Counted from the first letter of the stretch, positions 1-9,012 are shown. The stretch: 64,000 nucleotides of DNA from Streptomyces kronopolitis (GCF_014646275.1 NZ_BMND01000005.1:1-64000); one strand, 5' to 3'. The notes: generated by a model not told the origin, from the sequence alone. Translations and numbers: made by a program.

Positions 1-18
1 GGGAGGGGACGGGCCGGA

Positions 19-67
19 GGGGGTGGGTGTTCGGACGTAAAGCGAAGCAGTCCGAACACCCACCCCC
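19..67 (+). terminator. Long perfect hairpin, terminator of an upstream gene outside the window
   Basis: Bases 19-36 and 50-67 form a perfect 18-bp inverted repeat around a 13-base A-rich loop. No T run follows, which is usual for streptomycete terminators. It probably ends a plus-strand gene left of the window and also insulates the minus-strand gene that stops at 259. Confidence 0.75.
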
Positions 68-258
68 GCAGGACCGTCACCGCACCCAACACCCACCGCC
101 CGCCGCAGGCGCAACGGCGAAACACCCCCACGGCGGGAAAGCCGACAACGCGGAAAACGGCCCCGCGCAGCGGAAAGACAACGACGGGCGCACCGCGAAG
201 CGGGCGATACACGGCGAGAAAACAACCACGGCGGAAAAGCCGAAAACGTGGGAAAAAC
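68..258. other. Gene-free spacer with repeated GGAAA tracts
   Basis: No credible gene is visible. The stretch is unusually A-rich for this genome, with seven runs of three to five A (near 138, 154, 174, 219, 235, 243 and 253), mostly inside GCGGAAA or CGAAAA words. The spacing is irregular, so a bend by phased A tracts is not convincing. On the minus strand the runs become T tracts just past the stop at 259 and might help transcription end. Confidence 0.4.
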
Positions 259-1674
259 CTAGGCCTCGGGGCCGAACCGGCTACGGACAGCCGTCTGGAC
301 CTCGGCCTCCTCTGCCGGGTCGGCGGCAAGGCGGCGGAGTTGTTCGACGACCCGGTCGTCGCCCGTGGCGGCGTGGCGGGCGGCCAGTTCGCGGGTGGTC
401 TCCTCGCAGTCCCACAGGCACTCGACGGCGAAGCCGGCCGCGAAGCCGGGGTCGGTGACGGCAAGTGCGGCGGCGGCCCGGCCGCGGAGGTGGGAGGAGG
501 AGGTCTCACGGTAGATGTGCCGCAGCACGGGGGCGGCGCAGCCGACGCCGAGCCGGCCGGTGCCGTCGACCAGCTCCCACAGGGCCTCCGCGTCCGGGCC
601 CTCCTCGCGGACGGTCCGGCGCAGCGCGGCCAGCACCAGCTCGGTGTCGCGCGGCCCGCCGCGGCGGGCGAGCATCGCGGCGGCGGTGGCGAGCAGCCGG
701 TCCGCGCCCGCCGCCCAGTCGCGGGCCCGCACGACGGCGGCCACGTCCTGCATCCGTGCGAACGAGGCGAGCGCGGCGGCGACCAGCGGCTCGGAGGAGA
801 GGGGGCAGCAGACCGCGGCCTCGATCAGGTCGAGGGCCTCGGCGTCGCCGCGCTCGGCGAGGTGGTGGAGGGCGGCGGCGCGCGCCGCGTCCGGTCCACT
901 ACGGGCGGCACGCAGCAGCTCGGGGCGGTCCTCGGGACCGGCGACGGCGCCGAGGCAGCGGGCGGCGGCGAGATGACGCCGCTCCTCCGGTTCCCGCTCC
1001 CGTCCTTCCTGGGCCCACTGCAGAATCTCGGTCACGCTCCAGCCGGGGCGCGGCCCGCGCGGCCGCAGCTGCCGCTGCCAGCGGTCGAAGGAGCCCTGCT
1101 CCCCGGCGGCGGCCAGTCGCGCAGCGTAACGGGGGTCCTCGGCCCACAGCCGCCAGGGCCGGGGCTCGAAGGCGTCGCGGACGGCGGCGGCCAGTTCGGC
1201 CTCGCCCTCCTCGGTCCCGGGGAAGCGGGCGAGGACGGCGGGGGCGAGGGTCATCAGCCCGGCGTCGTCGTCACGCAGCGCGAGCTCGTCCAGGGCCCAG
1301 CGCCAGTTGCTGCCGGCGGCGGCGTAGCCGCGCAGCAGCAGCCGGGCGGCGTCGCGGCCGTACGCGGCGAGGTGGCCGAGGACGGCGAGGGCCAGGCCGG
1401 TGCGCTCCTCGCCGGTGTCGACGAGGTCGTCGGGGTGGAAGAGGTGGCGTTCGATCTCCTCGAGCCCGCCGTCGAGCTGCATGTAGAGGCGCGCGTAGTA
1501 CAGCGAACGGTTCTCGACCTGCCAGTCACGGCGGGGGTCGCGCAGCACGCTGTCGTTGAGTGCCGCGAGCGCCTCGGCCCGCGGCGCCGCCAGGGCATGC
1601 AGGGTCCCGTCGCCGCGGCCTCGCTGGAGGAGGCCGAGCAGGGTGCCACTGGGCGCTATGTCTGGATCGAACAT
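259..1674 (-). CDS. HEAT-repeat protein of unknown function
   Basis: A soluble protein of about 471 residues made of repeated helical pairs with the Ala/Leu pattern of HEAT or Armadillo repeats, for example around LAAARCLGAVAGPEDRPELL and RGRAAAALAVTDP. Such scaffolds bind protein partners; no catalytic motif is seen. I recognise it as a conserved Streptomyces family. Its members begin with a sequence like MFDPDIAPSGTLLGLLQRG, so I place the start at 1674 and not at the Met 19 codons upstream; neither start has a good ribosome binding site. It is transcribed alone, divergent from the PAS phosphatase. The partner and role are unknown. Confidence 0.75.
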   Translation of the reverse strand: MFDPDIAPSGTLLGLLQRGRGDGTLHALAAPRAEALAALNDSVLRDPRRDWQVENRSLYYARLYMQLDGGLEEIERHLFHPDDLVDTGEERTGLALAVLGHLAAYGRDAARLLLRGYAAAGSNWRWALDELALRDDDAGLMTLAPAVLARFPGTEEGEAELAAAVRDAFEPRPWRLWAEDPRYAARLAAAGEQGSFDRWQRQLRPRGPRPGWSVTEILQWAQEGREREPEERRHLAAARCLGAVAGPEDRPELLRAARSGPDAARAAALHHLAERGDAEALDLIEAAVCCPLSSEPLVAAALASFARMQDVAAVVRARDWAAGADRLLATAAAMLARRGGPRDTELVLAALRRTVREEGPDAEALWELVDGTGRLGVGCAAPVLRHIYRETSSSHLRGRAAAALAVTDPGFAAGFAVECLWDCEETTRELAARHAATGDDRVVEQLRRLAADPAEEAEVQTAVRSRFGPEA

Positions 1675-1760
1675 GAGGTCAGCATCCGGTGCGGGGGGCA
1701 GGGTGGCAACGGGATTTCCGCTGACCGGCATTCTTGCCGGTGACCACGGGCCGTATGCGT

Positions 1761-1786
1761 CGTTCCCACCATGGATCGGGGGAACG
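1761..1786. promoter_or_regulatory. Inverted repeat in a divergent intergenic region
   Basis: CGTTCCC (1761-1767) and GGGAACG (1780-1786) form a perfect 7-bp inverted repeat with a 12-base centre, between the divergent HEAT-protein and phosphatase genes. The placement suits an operator or a hairpin in a leader. No regulator can be named. Confidence 0.3.
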
Positions 1787-1985
1787 CCTCTTTGTACGGC
1801 GGCCGAAGCCTAGCCTGGAAGCCGTCATTCCGCCGATTCGGTGCGAGGTTGCCCCGCAAAGCCGGGGGCATATGCCAGATGCACCACCGTATCGGGTAGT
1901 GCCAAATCCCTTACAGACGGTCGCTGCCTGTGCAACAGTCGTTACCGGCCCTTCAGCCCGGCGCCGCCTGATCACGGAGTACGTC

Positions 1986-3449
1986 ATGCCGTCCCCTCTC
2001 TTCGCGGATCACTCAGCAGACCGGCCCCCCGAGCGCGACGCGGTCGAGGCACTCATCACGCAGGCCCGCCGCCTGCGCGGTGGCCTCGACGCGGTGCGCC
2101 GGGAGTCCGCGGTGGACACCGGCCTCGCCCCCGACCCGCAGCTGCGCTGGCAGCGGGCGCTGTGCGATCTCGCCGCGCACCACCTCGACGACCTCGGGGG
2201 CCATCTCGACCAGCTGAGAGAGGGCCTGCCCACCGAGAGCGACCACGACAGCGCTCCCGATGCCGCTCCCCCCGCCCCGCCGGAGCCCGCGCCCCATGAG
2301 CGCGGCGCGCTGCTGCGCCGGGTGGGCAGCGCCGAGTGGAATCTGCTCACCGACGAGGTCAGCTGGTCCGACGAGCTGTTCGCGATGTTCGGAAGGGCAC
2401 CGGAGGACGGCCCGCTCACCCTCGACGAACTGCCCTCGCTGGTGCACGCCGAGGACCAGGAGGGCCTGGCCGCGATGGTCACCGACTGCCTGGTGGACGG
2501 CCGGCCGATCGACGGCGAGTTCCGCATCGTGCGGCGGGACGGCAGTCTGCGCACGGTGCACATGGTGGGCGAGCCGGTGCTCGACGCCGACGGCTGTACC
2601 GCCTGCATGTGGGCCGTGCTCCGGGACGTCAGCGAGCTGCGCCGAAGCCAGCAGGCGGTGCGCGAGACCCGTGACTCGCTGCACCACGAGCGGCGGGTCG
2701 CGCAGACCGAGCACCGGCTCGCGGTCGAGCTGCAGGAAGCCGTGCTGCCGCCCTGGCGCGGCTCCCTGCGGTTCCCGCAGGGCGGTCCGGTCGCCCTCGA
2801 TCTCGCCGGGCGCTATCTGCCGTCCGGCACCCGCGCCCTGATCGGCGGCGGCTGGTACGACGCGCTGCAACTCCCCGACGGGCAGACGCTGCTGAGCGTC
2901 GGCGATCTCACCGGGCACGGCATCACCGCCACCTCCGGAATGGCGATGGTGCTCGGCGCGCTGCGCGGCATGGCGGTCGCCGGCCACCGCCCGGGTCCCC
3001 TGATGGGCCTCCTCAACCAACTGCTGGACAGCGCCGCCCAACCGGCTCTCGGCAGCGCGGTGTGCGGCTGGTTCGATCCCGAGCACCGCACGCTGGAGTG
3101 GGCCCAGGCAGGGCACCCTGCACCGCTGTTGTTCCGTCGCGGCACGGGGCGCGCGCTGGACCCGCCCGACGGCGTGCTCCTCGGGGCGACCTCGGGCGCG
3201 TCCTACACCCAGCACACCGAGCAGCTGGAGCCCGGCGACCTGCTCGTGCTGCACACCGACGGTCTGGTTCCGCGCCAGGCAGCGGGCGGGGCGGCCGCCC
3301 ATGAGGGTGCCGAGCGGCTGCTCGCCCTGGCGCCGCGGTTCGCCGCGGCGCGCAGCGCGCAGGACAGCGTCCGCATCGTCGTCGAGGAGTTCGGCAGCGG
3401 CGAGCGCGAGGACGATGCGTGTGTGCTGATCGCCAGGGTCGGCGACTGA
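1986..3449 (+). CDS. PAS domain / SpoIIE-type PP2C phosphatase with altered metal motif
   Basis: A 487-residue cytoplasmic signalling protein. Residues 1-80 are helical, 83-110 a Pro-rich linker, about 116-220 a PAS_3-type sensor (AEWNLLTDEVSW to VLRDVSELRR), then a coiled-coil linker and a SpoIIE-like PP2C domain from about 255 to the end. This family dephosphorylates anti-sigma-factor antagonists in partner-switching control. VGDLTGHG, HTDGLV and the terminal EDDACVL aspartates are present. The usual GGDWYDA metal motif reads GGGWYDA, so one metal-binding Asp is missing and activity may be weak or absent. The start at 1986 has GGAG six bases upstream; longer in-frame starts lack one. No anti-sigma partner lies nearby. 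Confidence 0.85.
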   Translation: MPSPLFADHSADRPPERDAVEALITQARRLRGGLDAVRRESAVDTGLAPDPQLRWQRALCDLAAHHLDDLGGHLDQLREGLPTESDHDSAPDAAPPAPPEPAPHERGALLRRVGSAEWNLLTDEVSWSDELFAMFGRAPEDGPLTLDELPSLVHAEDQEGLAAMVTDCLVDGRPIDGEFRIVRRDGSLRTVHMVGEPVLDADGCTACMWAVLRDVSELRRSQQAVRETRDSLHHERRVAQTEHRLAVELQEAVLPPWRGSLRFPQGGPVALDLAGRYLPSGTRALIGGGWYDALQLPDGQTLLSVGDLTGHGITATSGMAMVLGALRGMAVAGHRPGPLMGLLNQLLDSAAQPALGSAVCGWFDPEHRTLEWAQAGHPAPLLFRRGTGRALDPPDGVLLGATSGASYTQHTEQLEPGDLLVLHTDGLVPRQAAGGAAAHEGAERLLALAPRFAAARSAQDSVRIVVEEFGSGEREDDACVLIARVGD

Positions 3450-3469
3450 CGCACACCCCGCTTGCTGAG

Positions 3470-3499
3470 GGCGGTCCGGCGGATCCTTCGCCGGCCGCC
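3470..3499 (+). terminator. Imperfect hairpin between convergent genes
   Basis: GGCGGTCCGGCG (3470-3481) and CGCCGGCCGCC (3489-3499) pair with one bulge around a 7-base loop, 20 bases past the phosphatase stop. It is a likely terminator for that gene and possibly for the convergent regulator. Confidence 0.45.
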
Positions 3500-3625
3500 C
3501 CGGAGGCGTCGGTGGGCGGGTGAGATCCGGACAGCGGGGACGGCGGGGCGGAGCACGCTCCGTCGTCCGTCGTGTCGCCCCTCCGGGCGGATGACGCGGC
3601 GTGCTGTGCGTGGTCATCTCCGGTC

Positions 3626-5146
3626 TCAGGCCGAGAAGTTCCCCCCGAGGCCCGCGCCGATTCCCGGGCCCAGGCCCGACCCCTTGGTCTTCGGCTTCGC
3701 CTTCGGCAGGACATCCTGGATCTCCTCACGCAGGTCCTGGATCTTGGCGAAATTCGCGTACTGGCCGGTGAGCCGGAACATCTCGCGCAGCCGGTCCCAG
3801 GTGCGATGGGAGGAGTTCTCCCCGATGGAGACCAGCGCCAGCCTGGCATAGCGGTCGGCCTGCTCGGGGTCGTCGCCGAGGAAGCAGGCCGAGGCCATCG
3901 AGATGTAGTCGAAGATCTGGGACCGCTGACGGCCGTTCTCGCGCAGCCGCAGCGCCTGCTTGGCGTGGTGCTGGGCGATCCTGGCGGCGGAGGGGTCGTG
4001 GTCGGCGAGGGTGCGGAAGGCCAGGGCCTGCATACCGTGCAGATCGGCCTCGTCGAACATCTGCATCCAGCACGGCGGCGGCACATCGCCCTTGTCCGAG
4101 ACGAACAGCTCCTCCGCCTCGCCCAGGGTGCGCCGCATCGCCTGGCCCTGGCCCTTGGACGCCTGCGCCCAGGCCTCGATGGTGTGCAGCATGGCGCGGG
4201 TGCGCGGCAGGGTCTCCTCGCCGGAGCCCGACTTGGCCAGCTTCATCAGGTCCAGCGCGTCGTCGGGGCGGCCCAGATGGACCATCTGGCGGGCGGCGCG
4301 GGAGAGTGCCTCACCGGCGCGCGGGCGGTCGCCGCCCTCGCGCGCCGCATGGGCCGCGATGATGAAGTACTTCTGGGCGGTGGGCTCCAGGCCCACGTCA
4401 TGGGACATCCAGCCGGCCAGCACCGCCAGGTTGGCGGCCACTCCCCACAACCGGCGCTGCAGATGGTCGGGGTGGTGGTAGGCCAGCATCCCGCCGACCT
4501 CGTTGAGCTGGCCCACCACGGCCTTGCGCTGGAGTCCGCCGCCGCGGGCCGCGTCCCAGGCGCGGAACACCTCGACCGAGTGCTCCAGCGCGTCGACCTC
4601 CTGGGAGCCCACGGGGGCGGCCTCGTAGCGGTCGAGGCCGATCTGGTCGAGGTCGTCGGCGGAGTCGGAGGCGAACGGGTGGCGTGGGCCGGCGGGGGCC
4701 GGGGCGGTGTGCAGCCAGTCGTACATGGCGCCGGTGAGTGCGGAGCCCGCGGCGAGTGCGGCGCCCGCACCCACCAAGCCGCGTCGGTTGAGCATGAGGT
4801 CCATTCCCGTGAATTCCGTGAGGACCGCAGCGGTCCGTTCGGGAGCCCACGGCAGACCGTCCAGGGCCTGCCGCTTCCCCGAGCGACCCGTTCTTGCGAA
4901 CCCGAGGTCCTCGATGGTTACGACACGGCCGAGGCGCTCGGTGAACAGGGAAGCCAGAACCTTGGGCACCGGATCGCGGGGGGTCTCCCCCATATCGATC
5001 CAGCGCCGCACTCGCGAGGTGTCGGTCGCCAGCTGCGGATGGCCCATGGCCGCCGCGTGCCGGTTGACCAGTCTCGCCAGCTCGCCTTTGGACCAGCCGG
5101 CCAGACCGAAAAGGTCCGCGAGACGGGTGTTCGGCTGCCTGTCCAC
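3626..5146 (-). CDS. NsdA/NsdB-like regulator with TPR-like helical domain
   Basis: A 506-residue cytoplasmic protein. The N-terminal 60 residues contain the family signature SKGELARLVNR and TSRVRRWI, which resembles a diverged helix-turn-helix. A short hydrophobic Ala/Gly segment follows near residue 130, and the rest is TPR-like helical repeats. The family includes Streptomyces NsdA and NsdB, which repress sporulation and antibiotic production; which paralogue this is cannot be told from sequence alone. I chose the GTG at 5146, preceded by GGGGG, because the signature begins soon after it and upstream codons look non-coding. It is divergent from the phosphotransferase; 10-bp direct repeats in the spacer may be its own binding site. 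Confidence 0.75.
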   Translation of the reverse strand: MDRQPNTRLADLFGLAGWSKGELARLVNRHAAAMGHPQLATDTSRVRRWIDMGETPRDPVPKVLASLFTERLGRVVTIEDLGFARTGRSGKRQALDGLPWAPERTAAVLTEFTGMDLMLNRRGLVGAGAALAAGSALTGAMYDWLHTAPAPAGPRHPFASDSADDLDQIGLDRYEAAPVGSQEVDALEHSVEVFRAWDAARGGGLQRKAVVGQLNEVGGMLAYHHPDHLQRRLWGVAANLAVLAGWMSHDVGLEPTAQKYFIIAAHAAREGGDRPRAGEALSRAARQMVHLGRPDDALDLMKLAKSGSGEETLPRTRAMLHTIEAWAQASKGQGQAMRRTLGEAEELFVSDKGDVPPPCWMQMFDEADLHGMQALAFRTLADHDPSAARIAQHHAKQALRLRENGRQRSQIFDYISMASACFLGDDPEQADRYARLALVSIGENSSHRTWDRLREMFRLTGQYANFAKIQDLREEIQDVLPKAKPKTKGSGLGPGIGAGLGGNFSA

Positions 5147-5173
5147 GTCAAGCCCCCAGGTTCCTCGACTGAG

Positions 5174-5238
5174 TTGACAGTAACGGCCGGTGACAGGGGC
5201 TGTGGGCATTCGCCAGGGTTCGCCAGGGTGCGCCAGAT
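5174..5238. promoter_or_regulatory. TTGACA hexamer and three 10-bp direct repeats in the divergent spacer
   Basis: TTCGCCAGGG occurs at 5209-5218 and 5219-5228, followed by a diverged copy at 5229-5238. The period of 10 bp puts all copies on one face of the helix, as expected of a cooperative operator. A TTGACA hexamer lies at 5174-5179. The site sits 60-90 bases upstream of the NsdA-like gene and about 200 bases upstream of the phosphotransferase gene. Confidence 0.4.
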
Positions 5239-5431
5239 GGTCTGCCACCCGCAGCCGCGTGTTCTGTAGACGTGCCGCCCCCGGCCTGGTGGCGGGACCG
5301 CATTCCCCAGGGTGCGCGCCCTGCACAGGGACCCTGGATCGGCCTCCTGCACGGGGCCCGTTCACGGGTTCCCACCACCGGGCCGGGGAGCGTACGCAAC
5401 TCGCCGGCGCACGAAGGGATCTGTTTCACCC

Positions 5432-6829
5432 ATGTATGCAGCATCGTCCGCCGTGACCGTCCCCCGGCCGCACCGTCCGCACCCCACCGGCAGCGGGCCG
5501 TATCTCGACCCCGCGCCGTCCGCGGGGGCGGTCACCGGCCTCCCCGGCGGCCGGACCCGGCGGGCGCACGGCACGGGCACCCAGCCGCTCAGCGGCCGGC
5601 TCGACCTGTCCGGCCCCCAGGGCGCCCAGCTGCGCGCCGCCGTCGCCTCGGTGCAGCGGATCTGCCCGGAGTTCAACCCGGTGCAGGTGCTGCGCCGCAG
5701 CGGCAAATCCGTCCTGCTGGTGGGCACCACGGGCCGGATGACGGCGGTGGCCAAGTGTTTACTGGACCAGTCCCCCGCATGGGCGGAACGCTTCCGGCAG
5801 GAAATAAGCGCATACCGCGCATTCGTCCGGCATCGTCCGCCGGTTCGGGTGCCGCGGCTGGTGGCGGCCGACCCCGACAACTGCACGCTGATCGTGGAGC
5901 GGATGCCCGGCCGGGTCGCCGCCCTGACCCGGCACCCGTCCGAGGCGCCTCCCCGCGCGGATGTGCGCGCCGCGCTCGGCGCGATCTGCCGGGTCAACCT
6001 CTGGCGTCCGCCGGCCGGACTGTTCGACACCCCGCTGGACTACGCGGGCCGGATCGGCCGCTACCACGACCTGGGGCTGTTGACCGACCGTGACCTGGGC
6101 GATCTGCAGAAGCTGCTGCACGGCCTGTCGCACACCCAGGGCCAGTTCTGCCACGGCGACGCGCTGCTGAACAACGTGCTGCTGTCCCCCGCCGGCCCGG
6201 TGCTGCTCGACTGGGACCACGCGGGCTGGTATCTGCCGGGCTACGACCTGGCGACGCTGTGGTCGGTGCTCGGCGACGCGCCGGTGGCCCGCCGCCAGAT
6301 CAGCCAGCTCGCCCAGAACGCCGGACCGGCCTCGCGGGACGCCTTCCTGGTGAATCTGATGCTGGTGCTCACCCGCGAGATCCGGCGCTACGAGACCGCG
6401 ATCCAGCGGACCATGCACGAGCCCGCGCCGACGGGCGCACCGGGCCCGGGACAACCCGGTGCGGCCGCGGCGGGCGAGGAGCAGCGGCTGCTCCTGCGCC
6501 GGTTGCACGACGACTGCCAGATGGCGCGCCGTGCGGTGCGGGCGGCGGTCGGCACCCCCTCGGGGGATGATGAGCGGCGCGCCCGGGCACGGGGCGCGCC
6601 GCTCAGTCATGCGCCGCCCAGGCCCGGACCGGCGACGGTCCGGCCTCCCACCGCCGGTCCGGGCCCCCGTCCGGCCAAGGTCCGCCACGTCCCGCGCGCC
6701 ACCGCGGCCGCGTTCGCGGGGCCCCGCCCGCGCCCCCGCGCCTCCTCCCCCACCCCGTCATTGGTCCATTCCACTGACGCCCCGCAGGCCCGGCGCGGTG
6801 CCGGGAAGACTCCTCGTGAGACGCCCTGA
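5432..6829 (+). CDS. Phosphotransferase (APH fold) with probable frameshifted C-terminal extension
   Basis: A 465-residue protein in its present frame. A kinase-like phosphotransferase domain spans about 60-360, with CHGDALLNN (catalytic Asp and Asn) and LLDWDHAGW (metal-binding Asp), as in aminoglycoside and choline kinases. The substrate is unknown; I recall it as a conserved Streptomyces protein that normally ends just after [10 protein letters not shown]. Here the frame continues for about 85 more Pro/Arg-rich residues, straight through a 13-bp terminator-like hairpin at 6572-6604. A double TGA at 6568-6573 lies in another frame and would end the protein exactly before that hairpin. The extra tail is therefore probably the product of an indel in the C/G run at 6555-6566. 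The start has AAGGGAT upstream. Confidence 0.8.
   Translation: MYAASSAVTVPRPHRPHPTGSGPYLDPAPSAGAVTGLPGGRTRRAHGTGTQPLSGRLDLSGPQGAQLRAAVASVQRICPEFNPVQVLRRSGKSVLLVGTTGRMTAVAKCLLDQSPAWAERFRQEISAYRAFVRHRPPVRVPRLVAADPDNCTLIVERMPGRVAALTRHPSEAPPRADVRAALGAICRVNLWRPPAGLFDTPLDYAGRIGRYHDLGLLTDRDLGDLQKLLHGLSHTQGQFCHGDALLNNVLLSPAGPVLLDWDHAGWYLPGYDLATLWSVLGDAPVARRQISQLAQNAGPASRDAFLVNLMLVLTREIRRYETAIQRTMHEPAPTGAPGPGQPGAAAAGEEQRLLLRRLHDDCQMARRAVRAAVGTPSGDDERRARARGAPLSHAPPRPGPATVRPPTAGPGPRPAKVRHVPRATAAAFAGPRPRPRASSPTPSLVHSTDAPQARRGAGKTPRETP
6572..6604 (+). terminator. 13-bp perfect hairpin inside the annotated reading frame
   Basis: GAGCGGCGCGCCC (6572-6584) pairs perfectly with 6592-6604 around a 7-base loop. 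It begins at the out-of-frame TGA TGA at 6568-6573, where the phosphotransferase would be expected to stop, so it looks like that gene's terminator. Confidence 0.65.
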
Positions 6830-6857
6830 CATGCGACATCCCGACAAGGCATGGTGA

Positions 6858-6897
6858 TTGACGGACCGTCGGCACACGTATAGCTCTGTGCCGACGG
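6858..6897 (+). promoter_or_regulatory. Promoter embedded in an 11-bp perfect inverted repeat, upstream of the amidase
   Basis: CCGTCGGCACA (6866-6876) and its exact complement (6887-6897) flank a 10-base centre that contains TATAGC (6879-6884). TTGACG lies at 6858-6863, 15 bases upstream of TATAGC, or 17 from TAGCTC. A repressor bound to the palindrome would cover the promoter. The site ends 86 bases before the amidase start. Confidence 0.5.
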
Positions 6898-6983
6898 GGG
6901 CTCTAGTCTCGGGTCCCGCCCGTGCGGCCGTTTGCGCACCCACCGTCACACCGCCCGGCTCGGGCCGGCTCGAGGAGGTTGCT

Positions 6984-8987
6984 TTGCGAGGATCCGCCCC
7001 GGAAGACGAGAAGAGATTCCACCGCCCCGCCCTGCGCAGATCCGCCACCGCCGTCGCGGCGGCGGTGCTGCTGCTGCCGCTCTCGGGAACGCCCTCCGCC
7101 ACTGCCGGGCAGCCCCGGACGGACGCGTTGCAGCAGGCGTTCACGGACGCCGCCGCCCGCTTCCACGTACCGCGCAGCGTGCTGCTCGGCGTCTCCTACC
7201 TGGAGTCGCGCTGGGACGGCCACGGCGGCGCGCCCAGCGTCTCCGGGGGCTACGGCCCGATGCATCTGACCGACGCCCGCACGGCGCTGGCCCGGACGCC
7301 GGAGTTCAGCACCGGCGACGAGGACGCCCGCGGCGACGACGCCCGGCCGCACAAGACGCCGACCGGCCCGGCCCGGCGGGCCGCGCTGCCCGCCGAACTG
7401 CCCGCCCGGCTGCGTACCTTGTCGACGGCCGCCGAACTGACCGGGCTGCCGGCCGAGAAGCTGCGGACCGACCCCGCGGCGAACGTGCTCGGCGGGGCGG
7501 CGCTGCTCGCCGCCGGGCAGCACCAGCGGGGGCGGTCCGCGTCGGCCGATCCGGCCCGGTGGTACACGGCCGTGGCGCGCTACGGCAGCCAGGACGACGC
7601 CCGCGCCGGCAAGGCCTTCGCGGACGAGGTGTACGAAGTGATGCGCCACGGCCAGTCGCGCACGACCGACGCGGGGCAGCGGGTCACGCTGGCCGCCTCG
7701 CCGAAGCTGACCCCCGATGCCGCACAGCAGAAACGTCTCGCCGCGCCGGCCGACCGGAGCGCGGCGGCAGTCGCCGCCCGCAGGACGGAGTGCCCGTGGA
7801 CCGTTGCCTGCGAGTCGGTGCCGGCGCCGTACGAGGAGTTCGGCGACGGCGACTACGGCAACCACGACAAGGCCGACCGGCCCGAGGACCAGCGGGTCAG
7901 CACCATCGTCATCCATGACACCGAGGGGTCCTGGGAGACCACCCTGAAGCTGATCAAGGACCCGACCTATGTGTCGTGGAACTACACGATCCGCTCCTCG
8001 GACGGGCTGATCGCCCAGCATGTGCCGACCAAGGACGTGGCCTGGCACGCGGGCAACTGGTACATCAACTCGCACTCCGTCGGCATCGAGCACGAGGGCT
8101 TCCTCGCGGCGCCGGACGCCTGGTACACGGAGGCGATGTACCGCGCCTCGGCCCGTCTGGTGAAGTATCTGAGCCGCAAGTACGACGTGCCGCTCGACCG
8201 TCAGCACATCCTGGGCCACGACAATGTGCCCGGGACGACCACGGCCACGATCCCGGGCATGCACACCGACCCCGGGCCGTACTGGGACTGGGCGCACTAC
8301 TTCACCCTGCTGGGCAAGCCGTTCCGGGCCACCGCGGACGCGCGGGGCGGACTGGTCACCATCCGCCCCGACTACGACCGGAACCAGCCCGCCTACACGG
8401 GCTGCGAGAAGCCCGGGGACGCCTGTGAGGCGCACGGTTCCACGGCGGTCCGGCTGCACACCGCGCCGAGCGGGGACGCACCGCTGGTCAGGGACATCGG
8501 ACTGCACCCGGACGGCGCTGACTCGACGACCGGGGTGAACGACACCGGCGCCCGGGCCTCGACGGGCCAGCAGTTCGCGGTGGCCGGCCGGGACGGCGAC
8601 TGGACGGCGATCTGGTACCTCGGGCAGCGGGCGTGGTTCCGCGATCCCCACGGCCACCGGGTGGCGGTGAACGCGAAGGGGCTGGTCGCGACGCCGAAGG
8701 AGGGCCGCACGGAGATCCCGGTCTACGGCCGCGCCTACCCGGAGAAGGACGCCTACCCGGACGGGGTGCCGTACCAGGCGGTCTCCGCGCTGCCGTACAA
8801 GCTCGCCGCCGGCCAGGAGTACGTGGTCGGGGGCCGGATGAGGGGCGACTACTTCTACGCCCCGACCTTCGATGTCACCAAGCACGCGATCGTGCGCGGT
8901 GAGGACGTCTACTACGAGATCCAGCTCGGGCACCGGGTCGGCTATGTGCGGGCGGCCGACGTGGACGTGCTGCGCTCGGGCTCCTAG
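6984..8987 (+). CDS. Secreted N-acetylmuramoyl-L-alanine amidase with lysozyme-like N-terminal region
   Basis: A secreted cell-wall hydrolase of 667 residues. I chose the TTG at 6984 because GAGGAGGT sits just upstream and it gives a good signal peptide: charged start, Ala/Leu-rich core, cleavage near ATAG. Residues about 45-200 resemble a lytic-transglycosylase-type domain (VLLGVSYLESRWDGH, GPMHLTD). An amidase_2 domain at about 300-440 has zinc-ligand histidines in IVIHDTEG, VAWHAGN and the MHTDPGPYWDW region. The C-terminal third looks like SH3-type wall-binding repeats. It probably cleaves the stem peptide from glycan during growth or lysis. It stands alone, with the palindromic promoter before it and a strong terminator after it. 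Confidence 0.88.
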   Translation: MRGSAPEDEKRFHRPALRRSATAVAAAVLLLPLSGTPSATAGQPRTDALQQAFTDAAARFHVPRSVLLGVSYLESRWDGHGGAPSVSGGYGPMHLTDARTALARTPEFSTGDEDARGDDARPHKTPTGPARRAALPAELPARLRTLSTAAELTGLPAEKLRTDPAANVLGGAALLAAGQHQRGRSASADPARWYTAVARYGSQDDARAGKAFADEVYEVMRHGQSRTTDAGQRVTLAASPKLTPDAAQQKRLAAPADRSAAAVAARRTECPWTVACESVPAPYEEFGDGDYGNHDKADRPEDQRVSTIVIHDTEGSWETTLKLIKDPTYVSWNYTIRSSDGLIAQHVPTKDVAWHAGNWYINSHSVGIEHEGFLAAPDAWYTEAMYRASARLVKYLSRKYDVPLDRQHILGHDNVPGTTTATIPGMHTDPGPYWDWAHYFTLLGKPFRATADARGGLVTIRPDYDRNQPAYTGCEKPGDACEAHGSTAVRLHTAPSGDAPLVRDIGLHPDGADSTTGVNDTGARASTGQQFAVAGRDGDWTAIWYLGQRAWFRDPHGHRVAVNAKGLVATPKEGRTEIPVYGRAYPEKDAYPDGVPYQAVSALPYKLAAGQEYVVGGRMRGDYFYAPTFDVTKHAIVRGEDVYYEIQLGHRVGYVRAADVDVLRSGS

Positions 8988-9012
8988 GGGGACACCGGCC
9001 GGGTGAACGCCT

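Noticed and set aside
68..258. Bent DNA from phased A tracts
   Set aside because: Distances between A runs (about 8, 10, 16, 20 and 45 bases) do not keep a helical phase.
27..458. Plus-strand reading frame of 143 codons at the left edge
   Set aside because: It begins inside the 18-bp terminator hairpin, has no ribosome binding site and overlaps the HEAT-protein gene antisense. Composition is Arg/Pro-rich like other shadow frames.
6858..6983. Possible ydaO-type (c-di-AMP) riboswitch before the cell-wall amidase
   Set aside because: Such elements precede some streptomycete wall hydrolases, but I could not recognise its conserved core here; only the single palindrome is evident.
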